Shown: positions 7,998 to 17,209 of the stretch, one piece after another
Position numbering within the stretch: position 1 is the stretch's first letter
How the letters are laid out: each line of letters opens with the position of its first letter
Assembly (NCBI GenBank): GCA_900539735.1
Contig: UQDE01000004.1
Span: 16,702-80,701 of the forward strand
Direction of reading: 5' to 3'
Origin: an uncultured Collinsella sp.
Lineage (GTDB): Bacteria; Actinomycetota; Coriobacteriia; Coriobacteriales; Coriobacteriaceae
Length of the DNA stretch: 64,000 nt
Position numbers and translations under genes: made by a program
The notes under the pieces: generated by a model
Databases searched by the model: none
Told to the model about the DNA's origin: nothing
Seen by the model: the letters and a program-made list of their open reading frames with translations, nothing else

Positions 7998-8519
7998 AAG
8001 AGGGGATGGGGCTGAGTGGCGGGCGATGCCGTTGCCTGTCGGTTGGTGGCGGGATTGGTGGCGGAGCTTGTCGATGGTGGAGTCGGTGCTTCGGCTGCGG
8101 GCTTCGGCGGCGCGGTCGCGGGCGTCGGCGGCGGTTTGGCGCTGGCGGCGGTAGTCGATCATGCCTTGGATGATGGGCTTGCCAAAGCTCACGACATCAT
8201 CGTTGTAGATGGCGGTTCGGGCTGCGAGGAGGCAGTCGGTAAAGTCCATATGGGTCTTGCCAAAGAGTTTGACGGCAAGGGCGACAACGGTGGGCTCGTC
8301 GACCATGACGTCATCGAGCAACCTCTTCATGGCCGCAGTAATCTCAACGCGGGGAACCTTATAGACGTCGCGCAGCGTGACCACGACGCGCGTGATGATT
8401 TCGGGGTAGACGCGAGCGGTGCGCGTGGCGATGACCTTGGCGGCGCGCGGTGACAGAACCTCGTCGTCGTCAAGCAGGTAGCGCAGGATGACGGTCTCGT
8501 CGATGATGGTGCTACTCAT
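7986..8519 (-). CDS. PIN-domain protein (VapC-like toxin), probably degenerate and with an altered C-terminus
   Basis: 177 residues; the start at 8519 overlaps the end of the antitoxin gene, the usual toxin-antitoxin coupling. The N-terminus IDETVILRYLLDDDE aligns with PIN proteins (normally D-T-N-VILRYLL) and HMDFTDCLLAA carries the third acidic residue. The usual Glu of the second motif is not evident (ITRVVVTLRDVY) and the last motif is SFGK rather than TFDK, so several metal ligands look lost. The final ~45 residues are Arg/Ser-rich and unlike the family, and the last residues KLR plus the stop are encoded by the palindrome at 7929-7997. Nuclease activity is doubtful. Confidence 0.65.
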   Translation of the reverse strand: MSSTIIDETVILRYLLDDDEVLSPRAAKVIATRTARVYPEIITRVVVTLRDVYKVPRVEITAAMKRLLDDVMVDEPTVVALAVKLFGKTHMDFTDCLLAARTAIYNDDVVSFGKPIIQGMIDYRRQRQTAADARDRAAEARSRSTDSTIDKLRHQSRHQPTGNGIARHSAPSPLKLR

Positions 8520-8835
8520 GGATATCTACTTCCTCGGGACCCAAAATCGAATCGTCGCTTTCTGTGGCAAGGTACTCAATCCAGCCATTGCGCTCTTCGG
8601 AGCGGCGATTGGGGTCACCATATGCTTTGAGCGATCCATAGGCGGCGGTGCCGTTCTTTGAGCGCACGGCGACCGGCTGAAAGGGGAGCTTGCGCATCAA
8701 AATGCTTTGCGCGACAAATAAGCGGACAGCCTCGGCGAGCGATGTGCCCATGGCATCGTAGAGATGCTCGGCATGCTGCTTGTCTTCCTCGCGAATGCGC
8801 ACCTGCAGGATGGCTCTTTTTTGAGTCGATGACAT
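8512..8835 (-). CDS. RelB/DinJ-family antitoxin
   Basis: 107 residues from the ATG at 8835, which has AAGGGGG eight bases upstream; a longer frame to 8901 lacks a ribosome site. The N-terminal ribbon-helix-helix segment (AILQVRIREEDKQHAEHLYDAM, then GTSLAEAVRLFVAQS) is typical of RelB/DinJ DNA-binding antitoxins. The acidic C-terminus (ESDDSILGPEEVDIHE) would be the toxin-binding part. It precedes and overlaps the PIN gene; DinJ-type antitoxins usually partner YafQ/RelE, so the pairing with a PIN protein is slightly unusual. Confidence 0.75.
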   Translation of the reverse strand: MSSTQKRAILQVRIREEDKQHAEHLYDAMGTSLAEAVRLFVAQSILMRKLPFQPVAVRSKNGTAAYGSLKAYGDPNRRSEERNGWIEYLATESDDSILGPEEVDIHE

Positions 8836-9057
8836 CACTGGCCCCCTTAATGAGCGTGCAATATAGTCGGTCAAATGCGGCATGTGCCGATACTTGAGCA
8901 TCTTATAACGATTACTTTATTTCACTCAAGTTGATAACCATAAACACGAATACAAGCGTAGTACATCCAAAATGAGAGCGCATAAAAATCTCTGAGGCGT
9001 ACGCATGTAATACACTCACCTTTATAGCTTCTAGAGAATAATTCCAACCTGCCAAAA

Positions 9058-9209
9058 CCCCTGCAATACACCCGTATTGCAGGGCCTATGCTCAAGTTTG
9101 CCCCCTGCAACTGCGTATATTTAACCTGTATATCGTTGGAGAAACTCTATCGAGTGCATGTTTCGCCGCATGCATTCGATTCGTCGATGCCGGACCACGG
9201 GCGGTCCGG
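9058..9209 (+). promoter_or_regulatory. Structured leader / control region of the formate hydrogenlyase locus
   Basis: The 426 bp between the antitoxin and hydN hold no convincing gene. CCCTGCAATAC (9059-9069) pairs with GTATTGCAGGG (9074-9084), and a further CCCTGCAA (9103-9110) can compete for the same strand, giving alternative structures or three operator half-sites. Further on are an ATCGAGTGCATG/CATGCATTCGAT stem (9149-9180) and CCGGACC-ACGGGC-GGTCCGG (9190-9209). The layout would suit a riboswitch or attenuator, for example a molybdenum-cofactor RNA, but I cannot assign a class. Confidence 0.45.
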
Positions 9210-9261
9210 GGCAACGTCGACAGGGTCTCTCCGGCATGGGATTCAGGAGGGAGTGAACAAC

Positions 9262-9780
9262 ATGGGCAATAAACGAGTCGTGGCTGATTCTTCACGCTGC
9301 ATTGGGTGCCAAACCTGTATGGCGGCGTGCATCGAGGCGCACGATATTCCCGGCAACATCGCCGCACCTCGCTTGCGCGTAACGCGCACCTACGAGATTT
9401 CCGCGCCGGTGGCATGTCACCACTGCGAGGACGCTCCGTGCGCCAAGGCCTGCCCCACGGGCGCCTTGTTCTTTGATCTAAAGAACCATCGCATCGGCGT
9501 CAACGAGGACAACTGCATCGGCTGCAAGAGCTGCGTCATGGCATGCCCCTTTGGCGCCGTGAGCGTGGCGACCACGCAGGTCCCCGTCTTGATGGGTGAC
9601 GTTCGCGTGGGTTCGCAGACTAAGAGCTTCGTGCTCAAGTGCGACCTGTGCGTGGACCGTCCCGGCGGTCCGGCGTGTGCCGAGGCGTGTCCGACCAAGG
9701 GCCTCACCCTGGTAGACGAGGAGCGTCTGGCAGAACTGACTGCCGAGCGTGCCCGCGCCACCATCGAAAACGAGGCGTAA
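9262..9780 (+). CDS. hydN: HydN-like four-cluster ferredoxin, electron transfer partner of formate dehydrogenase
   Basis: 172 residues from ATG 9262 behind CAGGAGGGAG. Four CxxCxxCxxxC sets are visible: CIGCQTCMAAC, CHHCEDAPCAKAC, CIGCKSCVMAC and CDLCVDRPGGPACAEAC, the layout of HydN/HycB-type proteins that carry four [4Fe-4S] clusters. It has no signal peptide, so it acts in the cytoplasm. Standing directly before fdhF (74 bp), it most likely passes electrons from formate oxidation towards the hydrogenase or to other acceptors. HycB/HyfA-like function is shared with the related gene at 12156. Confidence 0.88.
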   Translation: MGNKRVVADSSRCIGCQTCMAACIEAHDIPGNIAAPRLRVTRTYEISAPVACHHCEDAPCAKACPTGALFFDLKNHRIGVNEDNCIGCKSCVMACPFGAVSVATTQVPVLMGDVRVGSQTKSFVLKCDLCVDRPGGPACAEACPTKGLTLVDEERLAELTAERARATIENEA

Positions 9781-9854
9781 GCGTCGGGCGACAGGCCCAA
9801 TGATTGTCAAATAAGTACCGAGTATTCGGTAGCAGAGAAAGGAAGGAGGGTGTC

Positions 9855-12077
9855 ATGGAGAAGCATAAAGTGATTTGCCCGTACTGCGGCGCCGGTTGCC
9901 AGTTTAACCTCTTGGTCCAAAACGGCCAGGTCGTGGGTACCGAACCGCTCAACGGCATCACCAACCAGAGCGAGCTGTGCCTTAAGGGCATGAGCGGCTA
10001 CGACTTCATCAACGACACCAAGATCTTGACTCCCCGCGTACTGCACCCGATGATCCGCCGCACCAAGGGCGCGGATCTTGAGCGCGTAAGCTGGGACGAG
10101 GCACTGGATTTCACCGCATCTAAGATGCAGGCCATAATTGACGAATATGGTCCTAACGCTGTCATGACCACCGGCTCTTCGCGAGGCGGCGGCAATGAGG
10201 CGAACTACGTCATGCAGAAGTTTACGCGTGCGTGCATCGGCACCCACAGCGTAGACAACTGCGCCCGTACTTGACACGGCCCTACTGTCCTCGGTCTGAT
10301 GGACACGGTTGGTTCAGGTTGCATGTCATGCTCCATCCCCGGTATGGAGGATGCGGGCTGCATTTTCCTCTTCGGCTATAACCCTGCCGATTCGCACCCC
10401 ATCGTCGCAAGGCGTATCGTGCGAGCCAAAGAAAAGGGTTGCAAGATCATCGTCGCCGACCCGCGCCATATCGAAACCGCGCGTATCGCCGATATCTACC
10501 TTCCGATCAAGAACGGTTGCAATGTCGCGTTCCTCAACGCCTTTGCCAACTGTTTGGTCAACGATGGCCTCTACGACAAGGAATTCGTCGCCGAGCACAC
10601 GAACGGCTTTGACGAGTGGTGGGAGACCATCAAGAACTACACTCCCGAATCCGTACAGGACATCACGGGTGTCGAGCCCGCGTTGATCCACCAAGCTGCC
10701 GAGATGTACGCCACGGCGAAGCCTTCTGCCATCATTGGCTGGGGCATGGGCGTGTGTCAGCAGAAGCAGAACCTGAAGACGGTGCACACCATCGCCTCCA
10801 TCGCCTGCGTTGCCGGCCAGATCGGCAAACCCAATTCCGGCCTCGCGCCCGTGCGTGGCCAGAACAACGTCCAGGGCTCCTGCGATATGGGCATGCTGCC
10901 CAACCTGTACCCTGGCTACCAAAAAGTCACCGACCCCGCCGTGCGTGCCAAGTTTGCCAAGGCGTGGGGCGTGCCCGAGGAAAAGCTCCCCTTGGAGGAG
11001 GGCTACAAGCTCACCGACCTGGGTCACCTGGTCGACGAGGGCAAGGTGCACTGCTTCTACAACTACGGCGAGGACCCGGTGCAGACCGAGCCCGATTCGG
11101 CCGGTATGCGCAAGACGCTCTCCGAGCTGGATCTGTTCATTTGCCAGGACATCTTTATGACGCAGACGACCATGCTCGCCGACGTCATCCTGCCCGCTAC
11201 CTCCTGGGGCGAGCACGAGGGTGTCTTTACCGCCTCTGACCGTAGCTTCCAGCACTTTGACGCCGCCGTTCCGCCCAAGGGCGAGTGCCGCCACGACTGG
11301 GAGATCTTCGCGGACCTGTCCACGCGTATGGGCTACCCCATGCACTACGACAACACCGAGCAGATCTGGAACGAGTGCATTAGCCTGTGCCCCAACTTTG
11401 TGGGCGCAACCTACGAGAAGATGGCCCCCGAGGGCGGCTACGCTCAGTGGCCCGTCAAGTCCACCGACGTAAACGACCACGGTACGGCCGACATGTTCGC
11501 AGGCGGCAAGTTCACCACCAAGGACGGCCGCGCCAACCTGATGGCGCACGATTGGGAGGCGCCCTCCGAGCTTCCCGATGATGAGTACCCGCTCATCCTG
11601 TGCACCGTCCGCGAGGTCGGCCACTACAGTTGCCGTTCGATGACCGGCAACTGCAAGACGCTGGCGCTGCTCGCCGACGAGCCGGGTTTTGTCCGCATGA
11701 ATCCCGCGGACGCCGAGGCACGCGGCATCAAGAACGGCGACATCGTCTCGATCCACAGCCGCCGCGGCCAGGTATACAGCCGCGCCGACGTGAGCGACCG
11801 CATCAACAAGGGCACGGTCTACATGACCTACCAGTGGTGGATCGGCAAGTGCAACGAGCTGACCATGCACAAGGTCGACCCGGTCTCGCACACGCCCGAG
11901 GACAAGTTCTCCGCCTGCCAGGTCGACGCTATCGCCGACCAGGTCTGGGCTGAGGGCGAGGTGGAGCGTCAGTACACCGAGCTCAAGCAGGCTCTGGTGG
12001 ACGCCGCCGCTCCCCAGGACGTTGAGCCCGGTGCCGCCAAGTTCGACGACGAGACGCACGTGAACCAAATCGTGTAG
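9855..12077 (+). CDS. fdhF: Selenocysteine-containing formate dehydrogenase H (Sec140)
   Basis: Oxidises formate to CO2 at a bis-molybdopterin guanine dinucleotide molybdenum centre; no Tat signal, so cytoplasmic. The gene is 740 residues when the TGA at 10272-10274 is read as selenocysteine: the context is NCARTUHGPTV, and Sec falls at residue 140 with His141, exactly as in E. coli FdhH. The [4Fe-4S] ligands C8, C11, C15 and C42 and Lys44 also sit at the E. coli positions. Start ATG 9855 has a strong GGAGGG site; a small TACCGA/TCGGTA hairpin precedes it. A strong hairpin follows, partly separating it from hyfA. Confidence 0.97.
10272..10305 (+). promoter_or_regulatory. SECIS element of fdhF
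   Basis: TGTCC (10286-10290) pairs with GGACA (10301-10305); the enclosed bases extend the stem through TC/GA and leave a GGTCT apex with a spare T. The GGTC apex at about 20 bases after the UGA matches the known E. coli fdhF signal. Confidence 0.8.
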
Positions 12078-12098
12078 TCCCGTTCTCGTTGGCTTTTT

Positions 12099-12141
12099 GG
12101 GCCGGGCGTCCCGTACGTTCGGGAGCCCGGCCCGTTATTTT
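12099..12141 (+). terminator. Hairpin between fdhF and hyfA
   Basis: GGGCCGGGC and GCCCGGCCC form a nine-base stem extended by TCCC/GGGA, followed by GTTATTTTG. It may end hydN-fdhF transcripts or only reduce readthrough into the hydrogenase genes. Confidence 0.7.
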
Positions 12142-12155
12142 GAAAGGAAGTGGGG

Positions 12156-12773
12156 ATGAACCGCTTCATCGACATCAACCCGGAGAGGTGCATCGGCTGC
12201 GGAACATGCCAGTCCGCCTGTGCCGACGCCCACCGGATGCAGGGTCTTCAGGATACGCCGCGCCTGGCGCTCGTGAAGACCGGCGGTATTTCGGCCGCCC
12301 TTGCCTGCCACCATTGCGAGGGTGCCCCCTGCGCCGAGGTCTGCCCGGTGAATGCCATCGAGCACGATGGCGACCGCATCCACGTCAAGGAGCAGGAGTG
12401 CATCGGGTGCAGGCTGTGCGCCATCGCGTGCCCCTTCGGAGCCATCCATCCCGATGGCACGTCTATCGCCGGTGTCGCAGGCATGTGCGACCCGACGCCT
12501 TCGTATCCTAAGTCCCTGAGCAGCCTGCTTACGTGGGCTCCTGGCCAGTACACCTGCGCTGTCAAGTGCGACCTGTGCGCCTTCGATCCGGACGGCCCGC
12601 ATTGTGTGGCGGCGTGCCCCACCAAGGCGCTGACCGTCATGGGCGGCGCGGCCGATCGCGAGCTCGACGAGGCCAAGCGCCTGCGCTCGATCGAAAACGG
12701 TCCGGTCGTCGACGTTACCGCTGTGGCCCAGGGCCTGTCCGAGAAAGCAGAAGGGAGCGTAAACAATGGATAG
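12156..12773 (+). CDS. hyfA: Hydrogenase-4 component A, four-cluster ferredoxin
   Basis: 205 residues, the same length as E. coli HyfA. ATG 12156 is preferred over the GTG two codons upstream because AAGGAAG lies five bases before it. Four cluster motifs are visible: CIGCGTCQSAC, CHHCEGAPCAEVC, CIGCRLCAIAC and CDLCAFDPDGPHCVAAC. It should carry electrons from FdhF to the HyfG/HyfI hydrogenase. Its end overlaps hyfB by 8 bp, so it is the first gene of the hydrogenase operon. Confidence 0.9.
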   Translation: MNRFIDINPERCIGCGTCQSACADAHRMQGLQDTPRLALVKTGGISAALACHHCEGAPCAEVCPVNAIEHDGDRIHVKEQECIGCRLCAIACPFGAIHPDGTSIAGVAGMCDPTPSYPKSLSSLLTWAPGQYTCAVKCDLCAFDPDGPHCVAACPTKALTVMGGAADRELDEAKRLRSIENGPVVDVTAVAQGLSEKAEGSVNNG

Positions 12774-14784
12774 CATGACGCTGTTTATCGCATCGCTTGC
12801 CGTCTCGTGCATCGGTGCGCTCGCCTCGGTTCTGCTGATCAAGGCCGATAACGCCGCCAAGACCGCCGGCTGCCTAATCGGCGCCGTCGCCGCGGTGCTT
12901 TCGTTTGTGGCCGGTATCCAGGCCGTGCTGGGCGATGTCACGTCGGTCGACACCATCGTGTTCTTCCCGTTTGCCCATTTCCAGCTGCTGCTCAACCAGC
13001 TGTCCGGCCTGTTCGTGGCGCTCATCTCGGTGCTCGCGTTTGCCGGTTCAATCTACGGTCTCAACTACTTTGATGAGTACCCGGGCAAAAAGGGCCGCGC
13101 CGGCTTCTTCTTTAACACCTTCGTGGCGTCCATGATGCTCGTCATCACCGGCGACAACGTGTTTTGGTTCCTGGTCGCCTTTGAGCTCATGTCGCTGACC
13201 TCGTACTTCCTGGTCGTGATCGAGGAGAACGAGAACTCCATCCATGGCGGTTGGCTCTACTTTGTGATCGCGCACGTGGGCTTTGTGCTCATCATGGCGA
13301 GCTTCCTCACCATGACCAACTTCGCCGGCGGCTCGTTTGCCTTTGCGGATTTCCGCGCTACGCAGTTTAGCCCCGCGGTCGCATCCGTGTGCTTCGTGCT
13401 CGCCTTCTTTGGCTTTGGCGCCAAGGCCGGTATCATCCCGCTGCACGGCTGGCTGCCCAAGGCGCATCCCGAGGCGCCGTCCAACGTGTCGGCCCTCATG
13501 TCCGGCGGCATGATCAAGATCGGTATCTTCGGTATCCTCAAGGTGGGCCTCGACCTGCTCTCCGCCTCTGGCGTTTAGGTCTGGTGGGGTCTTATGGTCA
13601 TGGTCTTCGGTGCGATCTCGTCGGTCCTCGGCGTGGCCTTCGCCCTGCAGGAGCATGACATCAAGCGCCTGCTGGCCTATCACTCCGTCGAGAACATCGG
13701 CATCATTCTGCTCGGCGTCGGCGCCTCCATGGCCGCCATGGCGCTCAACTCGGTCGGCATCGCCGTCCTGGCTCTGATGGCCGCCCTCTACCACACGTTT
13801 AACCACGCGATGTTTAAGGGCGAGCTGTTCTTGGGCGCCGGTGCGCTGCTGTACTCCACGGGTACGCGCAATATGGAGAAGATGGGCGGCCTGTTCCGTC
13901 GTATGCCGGCAACGGCCATCTGCTTCCTCGTTGGCGCGCTTGCTATTTCGGCCATCCCGCCCTTCAACGGCTTTGTGTCCGAGTGGTTTACCTACCAGTC
14001 GTTGTTTAACGCCGCCATGCAGGGCGACAAGGCCGTCATGATCGTGGCCGTGTTCGCTGCCGTCGCACTTGCCATTACCGGCGCGCTGGCTGTCACGTGC
14101 TTCGTCAAGGCCTACGGCGTCTCCTTTGCCTCCGCGCCCCGCTCCGAGGCCGCGGCTAATGCCAAGGAGGTTCCCGCCCCCATGGTGTTTGCGCAGGGCC
14201 TGCTCGCGACCATCTGCGTCGTGCTGGGCATTGGCGCTCCCGTGATCGCGCCCGTGCTGGTCGATGTCGCCGCGTCCGTGCTGCATCCGTACGGTGGCGT
14301 GTTTGCCGCCGAGGGCATGGAGCTCATGAACCAGTACTCCGGCGCTGCCACCTCCACGCCCGCGATCGCCATTGCGCTCGTGGTGCTCGTCGGCCTTGCC
14401 TGCGGTTATCGCAAGCTCAAGACCGTCGGCAAGGTGCAGAAGTCCCAGCCGTGGGCGTGCGGCTATGCTCCCAACGAGCATATGCCCGTCGTGGCCACGA
14501 CCTTTGCTTCCGAGGTGTCCTGGTTTATGCAGCCGCTCTACACGCTGCGCGACCGCTGCACGGCCGTCTGCTGGTCCATCGCGCACTTCTTCCAGAAGCT
14601 CACCGGTGTGGCCGAGGCTGTGGAGCCCGTACCCGACAAGGTTCTCGTCGATGCCTCGCATAAGGGTGTCGAGAAGCTCGCCGACCTCGCGACTAAGCTC
14701 GAGGGCGGCAACTACAGCATCTATATCTGCTACATCGTCGCGGCACTCGTGGTGTTCCTCGTGCTCGCCGTGCAAATGGGTTAA
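12766..14784 (+). CDS. hyfB: Hydrogenase-4 membrane subunit B, interrupted by an in-frame TAG
   Basis: NuoL/MrpA-type antiporter-like proton-channel subunit with many membrane segments. The frame is 672 codons plus stop, the length of E. coli HyfB, but is broken by TAG at 13576-13578. Before the stop are the conserved GFGAKAGIIPLHGWLPKAHPEAP and DLLSASGV; directly after it, in the same frame, come VWWGLMVMVFGAISSVLG and EHDIKRLLAYHSVENIG, so nothing is deleted and the frame is intact. A single base change (for instance CAG to TAG) would explain it. Unless suppressed or a sequence error, the product would be 270 residues. Ribosome site AAGGGAG at 12751. Confidence 0.85.
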
Positions 14785-14796
14785 GGAGGGGAGAGC

Positions 14797-15723
14797 ATGA
14801 ACAACATCGTACTTGCCGTTCTGCAGGGCGTGGTCGTTATGGCCGTCGCGCCGTTCTTCTCCGGTCTCGGTCGCGTGATCCGCGCCAAGATGCACAACCG
14901 TCGCGGCCCCAGCATCATGCAGGACTACCGCGACCTGGCCAAGCTCTTTGCGCGCCCCGAGTCCCAGAGCGAGGACGCGAGCTTTGCGCTGCGCATTATG
15001 CCGCCGCTGTTCTTCGCCGTTGCCTTTATGCTCGCGATGGGTCTGCCGCTCTTTACGGCACAAAGCCCCATCCCGGTCTTTGGTGACGCCATCACCATCA
15101 TGTACAGCCTGGCGCTCGCCCGCTTCTTCTTCGCCCTCTGCGGTGTGGATTCGTCCAACGCCTACGCCGGTATCGGCGGCGTCCGCGAGCTGCTCATGAG
15201 CGTGCTCATCGAGCCGTCTATGCTGCTGGCGCTGTTTGCCGCTGCCCTGGTTTGCGGCTCCACCGACATCGCCACCATGGGTCAGCACATCATGACGGGC
15301 GCCATCGACGCGCCGGTCGCCGTGATCCTCGCCGGCATCGCCTTTGCGATTGCCTGCTACATGGAACTCGGCAAACTGCCGTTTGATCAGGCCGAGGCCG
15401 AGCAGGAGCTTCAGGAAGGTCCGCTCGCCGAGCTTTCCGGCCCGTCGCTTGCCATGGCCAAGCTCGCCATGTCCATGAAGCAGGTCCTGGTCGTTGCTTG
15501 GTTCTGCGCGATCTTTGTCCCCTGGGGTGAGCCCGCGACCGTGGGTGCCGCCGCCGTTTTGGGCGCGGTTATCTTCCTGGTGAAGTGCCTGATCGACTTT
15601 GTCGTGTGCGGCGTAATCGAGAACTCCTGCTCGCGCTCGCGTTTTAAGGTGCTTGGCAATCAGACTTGGGCCGTTGTGGGCATCGCCGTTCTGGCGTTTG
15701 TTTTCGTGGTCGTTGGCGTGTAG
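14797..15723 (+). CDS. hyfC: Hydrogenase-4 membrane subunit C (NuoH-like)
   Basis: 308 residues, close to E. coli HyfC. Start has GGAGGGGAGAG before it. The protein has about eight membrane helices and the NuoH-family cytoplasmic segment RRGPSIMQDYRDLAKLF plus ELGKLPFDQAEAEQELQEG, whose acidic residues lie at the junction between the peripheral hydrogenase arm and the membrane arm. Twelve bases separate it from hyfB, within one operon. Confidence 0.93.
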   Translation: MNNIVLAVLQGVVVMAVAPFFSGLGRVIRAKMHNRRGPSIMQDYRDLAKLFARPESQSEDASFALRIMPPLFFAVAFMLAMGLPLFTAQSPIPVFGDAITIMYSLALARFFFALCGVDSSNAYAGIGGVRELLMSVLIEPSMLLALFAAALVCGSTDIATMGQHIMTGAIDAPVAVILAGIAFAIACYMELGKLPFDQAEAEQELQEGPLAELSGPSLAMAKLAMSMKQVLVVAWFCAIFVPWGEPATVGAAAVLGAVIFLVKCLIDFVVCGVIENSCSRSRFKVLGNQTWAVVGIAVLAFVFVVVGV

Positions 15724-15738
15724 GAGAAGGGAGAAACA

Positions 15739-17196
15739 ATGTCATTTGCAGTCAGTCTGTCCCTTCTCGGCTTGGTCGCTATCGCGGCCCCGATGGTGGC
15801 CTCGGTGCTTGTCGCCCTGTTCCCCCGTCCGTACGCCAAGTGGTTCAGCGTTTTGGGTGCCGCCGTCTCGACGGTCTGCACCATCGCCCTCGCCGCGAAT
15901 TTCGCTGGCGCCGGCATGCCCGACACGCAGGTCCCCCTGATCTCGTTTGGGCGGACCCTCGTCATGGGATTCACCTTCGATCGCATGAGCACGCTGCTCG
16001 CGCCCGCCTTTGTGGGTATCGGCCTGCTTGTCGTGATCTATTCGATCCCCTATATGAGCGAGAATAACCGTGAGCATCCCGATGCACCGCGTCGTCGCTT
16101 CTACGCGTACCTCGCGACCTTCATCGGCGCCATGGCCGGCCTCGTGTACAGCTCGACCCTTTTGGGCCAGCTTGTGTTCTTTGAGATCACGGGTGCTTGC
16201 TCTTGGGGCCTCATTAGCTACTACATGTCGCCTACGGCCAAAAAGGCCGGCATGAAGGCCCTGATCATTACGCATATCGGTGCGCTTGGCCTGTATCTGG
16301 GCGCCGCCATCGTGTTTGCCCACACCGGCACCTTCGCCATTACCGCGATTGCCGGCCTCGACGCCAAGCTCAAGGCTATCGTCCTTTTACTCGTGCTGTT
16401 TGCGGCCTGGGCCAAGTCCGCACAGGTTCCCATGTACATGTGGCTGCCTTCGGCCATGGAGGCGCCGACGCCTGTTTCGGCCTACCTGCATGGCGCCTCG
16501 ATGGTCAAGGTCGGCGTGTGCGTGTTCGCGCGTGCACTCGTCTCTGCCGGCGAGATTCCCGAGATCGTGGGCTGGGTCGCCATTATCGACGCCATGGTCA
16601 CCATGCTCTTTGGTTTCCTTATGTACCTGCCGCAAAAGGACATGAAGCGCCTGCTGGCCTTCTCCACGATCGCCCAGCTCTCCTATGTGTTCTTTGGTCT
16701 GGGTCTTTCGGTCTTTGGCAGCCAGCTGGCCTTTGATGGCGCCGTGTGCCACATCTTTAACCACGCCTTCGCCAAGACGCTGTTCTTCCTGATCGCCGGT
16801 TCGTTCTCCTTTACCCTCGGCACGCGTATGCTGCCCAAGCTTCGCGGCATCGTAAAGAAGTACCCGATCTCGGGCGTGGGCTTTGGTGTCGCGGCGCTCG
16901 CCATTGCCGGCGTGCCGCCCATGAACACGTTCTTCTCGAAGTTCCAGATCATCGCCGGCGGCTTTTCTGTGGGTGCCGGCAACGTTGCGATCCTGGTTCT
17001 CGTGTGCATTATGGTCGCCGAGACCGTCGCCACCTTCGCCTGGTTCCTCAAGTGGATGGGCTATTGCCTGCCCGGCGAGCCGAGCGACGAGGTCGCTGCG
17101 GGAGCCCCGCTTCCCCGCGCGATGGCATTCGTGTTCATCGTGCTCACCATCATGGTTATCGTCAGCGGCCCGCTTTCGGCCAGCTGGATCGGTTAG
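15739..17196 (+). CDS. hyfD: Hydrogenase-4 membrane subunit D (NuoL/M/N-like)
   Basis: 485 residues (E. coli HyfD 479). It has roughly fourteen membrane segments and the antiporter-family core: FFEITGACSWGLISYY, AKSAQVPMYMWLPSAMEAPTPVSAYLHGA and the DMKRLLAFSTIAQLSYVF stretch. It would form a proton-translocating unit of the membrane arm. Ribosome site AGAAGGGAG, 15 bp after hyfC. Confidence 0.92.
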   Translation: MSFAVSLSLLGLVAIAAPMVASVLVALFPRPYAKWFSVLGAAVSTVCTIALAANFAGAGMPDTQVPLISFGRTLVMGFTFDRMSTLLAPAFVGIGLLVVIYSIPYMSENNREHPDAPRRRFYAYLATFIGAMAGLVYSSTLLGQLVFFEITGACSWGLISYYMSPTAKKAGMKALIITHIGALGLYLGAAIVFAHTGTFAITAIAGLDAKLKAIVLLLVLFAAWAKSAQVPMYMWLPSAMEAPTPVSAYLHGASMVKVGVCVFARALVSAGEIPEIVGWVAIIDAMVTMLFGFLMYLPQKDMKRLLAFSTIAQLSYVFFGLGLSVFGSQLAFDGAVCHIFNHAFAKTLFFLIAGSFSFTLGTRMLPKLRGIVKKYPISGVGFGVAALAIAGVPPMNTFFSKFQIIAGGFSVGAGNVAILVLVCIMVAETVATFAWFLKWMGYCLPGEPSDEVAAGAPLPRAMAFVFIVLTIMVIVSGPLSASWIG

Positions 17197-17209
17197 GAGG
17201 TAGAACGAC

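Noticed and set aside
13576..13578. Pyrrolysine or a reassigned UAG
   Set aside because: TAG is an ordinary stop for many genes here, and no pyl gene or suppressor tRNA is in the window. Kept only as a low-probability option.
13048..15288. A 746-residue minus-strand frame across hyfB/hyfC
   Set aside because: Shadow frame of low-complexity composition. It does not explain the TAG in hyfB.
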